From Actinomycetes bacterium (lineage in GTDB: Bacteria > Actinomycetota > Thermoleophilia > BMS3ABIN01), in NCBI GenBank assembly GCA_024276735.1, contig JAJRWQ010000105.1, positions 1 through 44,248 on the forward strand: 44,248 nucleotides of DNA. The letters run 5' to 3'. Each line of letters starts with the position of its first letter. The first letter of the stretch is position 1. The position numbers were made by a program, and so were the translations under genes. Under the pieces are notes generated by a model. It was not told the DNA's origin and made no database searches. It saw only the letters and a list, made by a program, of their open reading frames with translations. Shown here in pieces: positions 43,000 to 44,248 of the stretch.

Positions 43000-43467
43000 T
43001 CAGATGAACAGGCTCATGCTGGCTTCCGCGGCGTAATCCAGGAAAGCCCCGGCGCCGCAGCTTTTCTCCGCCTCGTCGATGATGTCCTCGGGCGAGATGC
43101 TCATCACGTCCAGCGTCATCTGGCAGGGCCAGAGCTTGACGCCGCTCTCGGCGCAGATCTCGATCAGGTCGGGGATCGAGGGCATGTTGCCCTTTTCCAT
43201 CATCCCCTTCATCATCTTGGTGGCCATGGCGGTCATCCCCGGGAGCATGCCCAGGATGTTGGGAACCGGCATCGGCATCGCCGGGTTGGCGATGGGCGCC
43301 ACCTTGAGATTGGCGTACTTCTTCTTGTTGATGATGTTCAGCCCGTAGAAGGTGAAGAAGATACCCGCTTCCATGTCCATGGCCGCTGCCGTGCTCGCCA
43401 GGATCAGCGGCGGGTATGCCATGTCCAGGGTACCCTTGGACGCGATGATTGCGATTCTGTTAGCCAT
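43000..43467 (-). CDS. DsrE2/DrsH-like peroxiredoxin-family protein
   Basis: RIAIIASKGTLDMAYPPLILASTAAAMDMEAGIFFTFYGLNIINKKKYANLKVAPIANPAMPMPVPNILGMLPG...WPCQMTLDVM. Confidence 0.88.
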   Translation of the reverse strand: MANRIAIIASKGTLDMAYPPLILASTAAAMDMEAGIFFTFYGLNIINKKKYANLKVAPIANPAMPMPVPNILGMLPGMTAMATKMMKGMMEKGNMPSIPDLIEICAESGVKLWPCQMTLDVMSISPEDIIDEAEKSCGAGAFLDYAAEASMSLFI

Positions 43468-43478
43468 TCTTTCTTCTG

Positions 43479-43730
43479 TTATCCTTTCTTGACGAAGAAG
43501 TGGAACACCTCGCCACCCTCTTCTTCAGTAGATCCCAGGAACTCGTGACCGGCCCTCTTGGCCCAGGCGGGGATATCGCCCTTGGAACCGGCATCGGTGC
43601 CGATTATCTCCATGATCTGGCCCGACTCCAGGCTGTCGATGGCCTTCTTGGCCTTGACCACCGGCATCGGGCAGCAGAGACCCTTGACGTCGAGGATCGA
43701 GTCCGGCTTTATATCGAGCGCATCTCCCAT
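43479..43730 (-). CDS. TusA-family sulfur carrier protein
   Basis: LDVKGLCCPMPVVKAKKAIDSLESGQIMEIIGTDAGSKGDIPAWAKRAGHEFLG. Confidence 0.9.
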   Translation of the reverse strand: MGDALDIKPDSILDVKGLCCPMPVVKAKKAIDSLESGQIMEIIGTDAGSKGDIPAWAKRAGHEFLGSTEEEGGEVFHFFVKKG

Positions 43731-43855
43731 TTGCTCCTCCTCCTGTGTTTCTTTTCGGGATTCTCGGCTCCGCCCGGTGCGGAACCACGCAATTTACCTC
43801 GAAACGACCGCTCCGAATCTTCTCACATAGTCAAGGCTCTTTCTACCCCCTTTCG

Positions 43856-44248
43856 CTACCTCTGCGCTTGGCGAAGCGGCTCGTGTTTCTTCACCGCCGG
43901 ATCGGCGTACGTCGCCAGCTGCATCTTGACCATGCTGACGTCCTCCGCCTCCAGGGGAAAGGGAAAGCTGCGAATGTCCCCCGGGGGCCCGTCACCGAAG
44001 GGACGGTTGCAGGCGCAGTCACGTGCCTGCCCCGGACAGCCGCTGGTCAAGAAGGGCTCTCCTGATTCTAGCAATTTCTCGAGCTCTTTGCCGACGCAAC
44101 CGAATCCCACCAGCCGGTCGTGCTCATCGTACTCCATTGCCTCCCCGGCGGCGAGGTCGTGGTCGATCAGGTAACGGGCCAGCTGCGCGCGCCTGAAGGT
44201 GCCGGCGGGGCAGGGTTCCGCGCCCTCCAGGCGTGATCCCTTTTCGGG
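43856..44248 (-). CDS. C-terminal part of a radical SAM-like protein (truncated by the window edge)
   Basis: Frame is open past the listed ATG: EGAEPCPAGTFRRAQLARYLIDHDLAAGEAMEYDEHDRLVGFGCVGKELEKLLESGEPFLTSGCPGQ...CACNRPFGD. Confidence 0.55.
   Translation of the reverse strand, partial: PEKGSRLEGAEPCPAGTFRRAQLARYLIDHDLAAGEAMEYDEHDRLVGFGCVGKELEKLLESGEPFLTSGCPGQARDCACNRPFGDGPPGDIRSFPFPLEAEDVSMVKMQLATYADPAVKKHEPLRQAQR

Noticed and set aside
1-44248. CRISPR arrays, prophage, transposons, toxin-antitoxin or restriction-modification defence systems, tRNA/rRNA genes
   Set aside because: Looked for on both strands; no spaced direct repeats, transposase/integrase, or recognisable defence or RNA genes found by reading

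Overview
This is a high-GC bacterial chromosomal window. It reads as core and housekeeping DNA, with no transposase, integrase, phage, CRISPR, rRNA or tRNA that I can recognise. Housekeeping genes include an ECF sigma/anti-sigma pair, thioredoxin, MutM, FBP aldolase/phosphatase, ArgS, MetG, TatD, MurE, RtcB/archease and a UvrD/PcrA helicase. Two themes stand out. (1) Cyclic-di-GMP: a strong GEMM-I (c-di-GMP-I class) riboswitch aptamer at about 3509-3592 is followed by an apparent terminator and a start-codon hairpin in front of a small orphan secreted protein. Two GGDEF proteins and one HD-GYP protein are encoded nearby. (2) Sulfur trafficking is unusually dense. It includes NifS/NifU with an Rrf2-TusA fusion regulator, and an IscR-like Rrf2-CysK-TusA-MoaD/ThiS carrier-E1-JAMM-LarE cluster with divergent NIL and CysE. 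The carrier has five residues after its GGG. There is also a DsrE-FmdE-YwiC-DsrE2-TusA-radical SAM cluster beside a divergent GcvH-like lipoyl protein. Smaller anomalies are a single-base frameshift in a K+ channel/RCK gene with a non-canonical GMG filter, a Cys-to-Trp change in the MutM zinc finger, and a non-canonical MurE acceptor motif. All functional calls come from reading protein motifs; no database search was possible.
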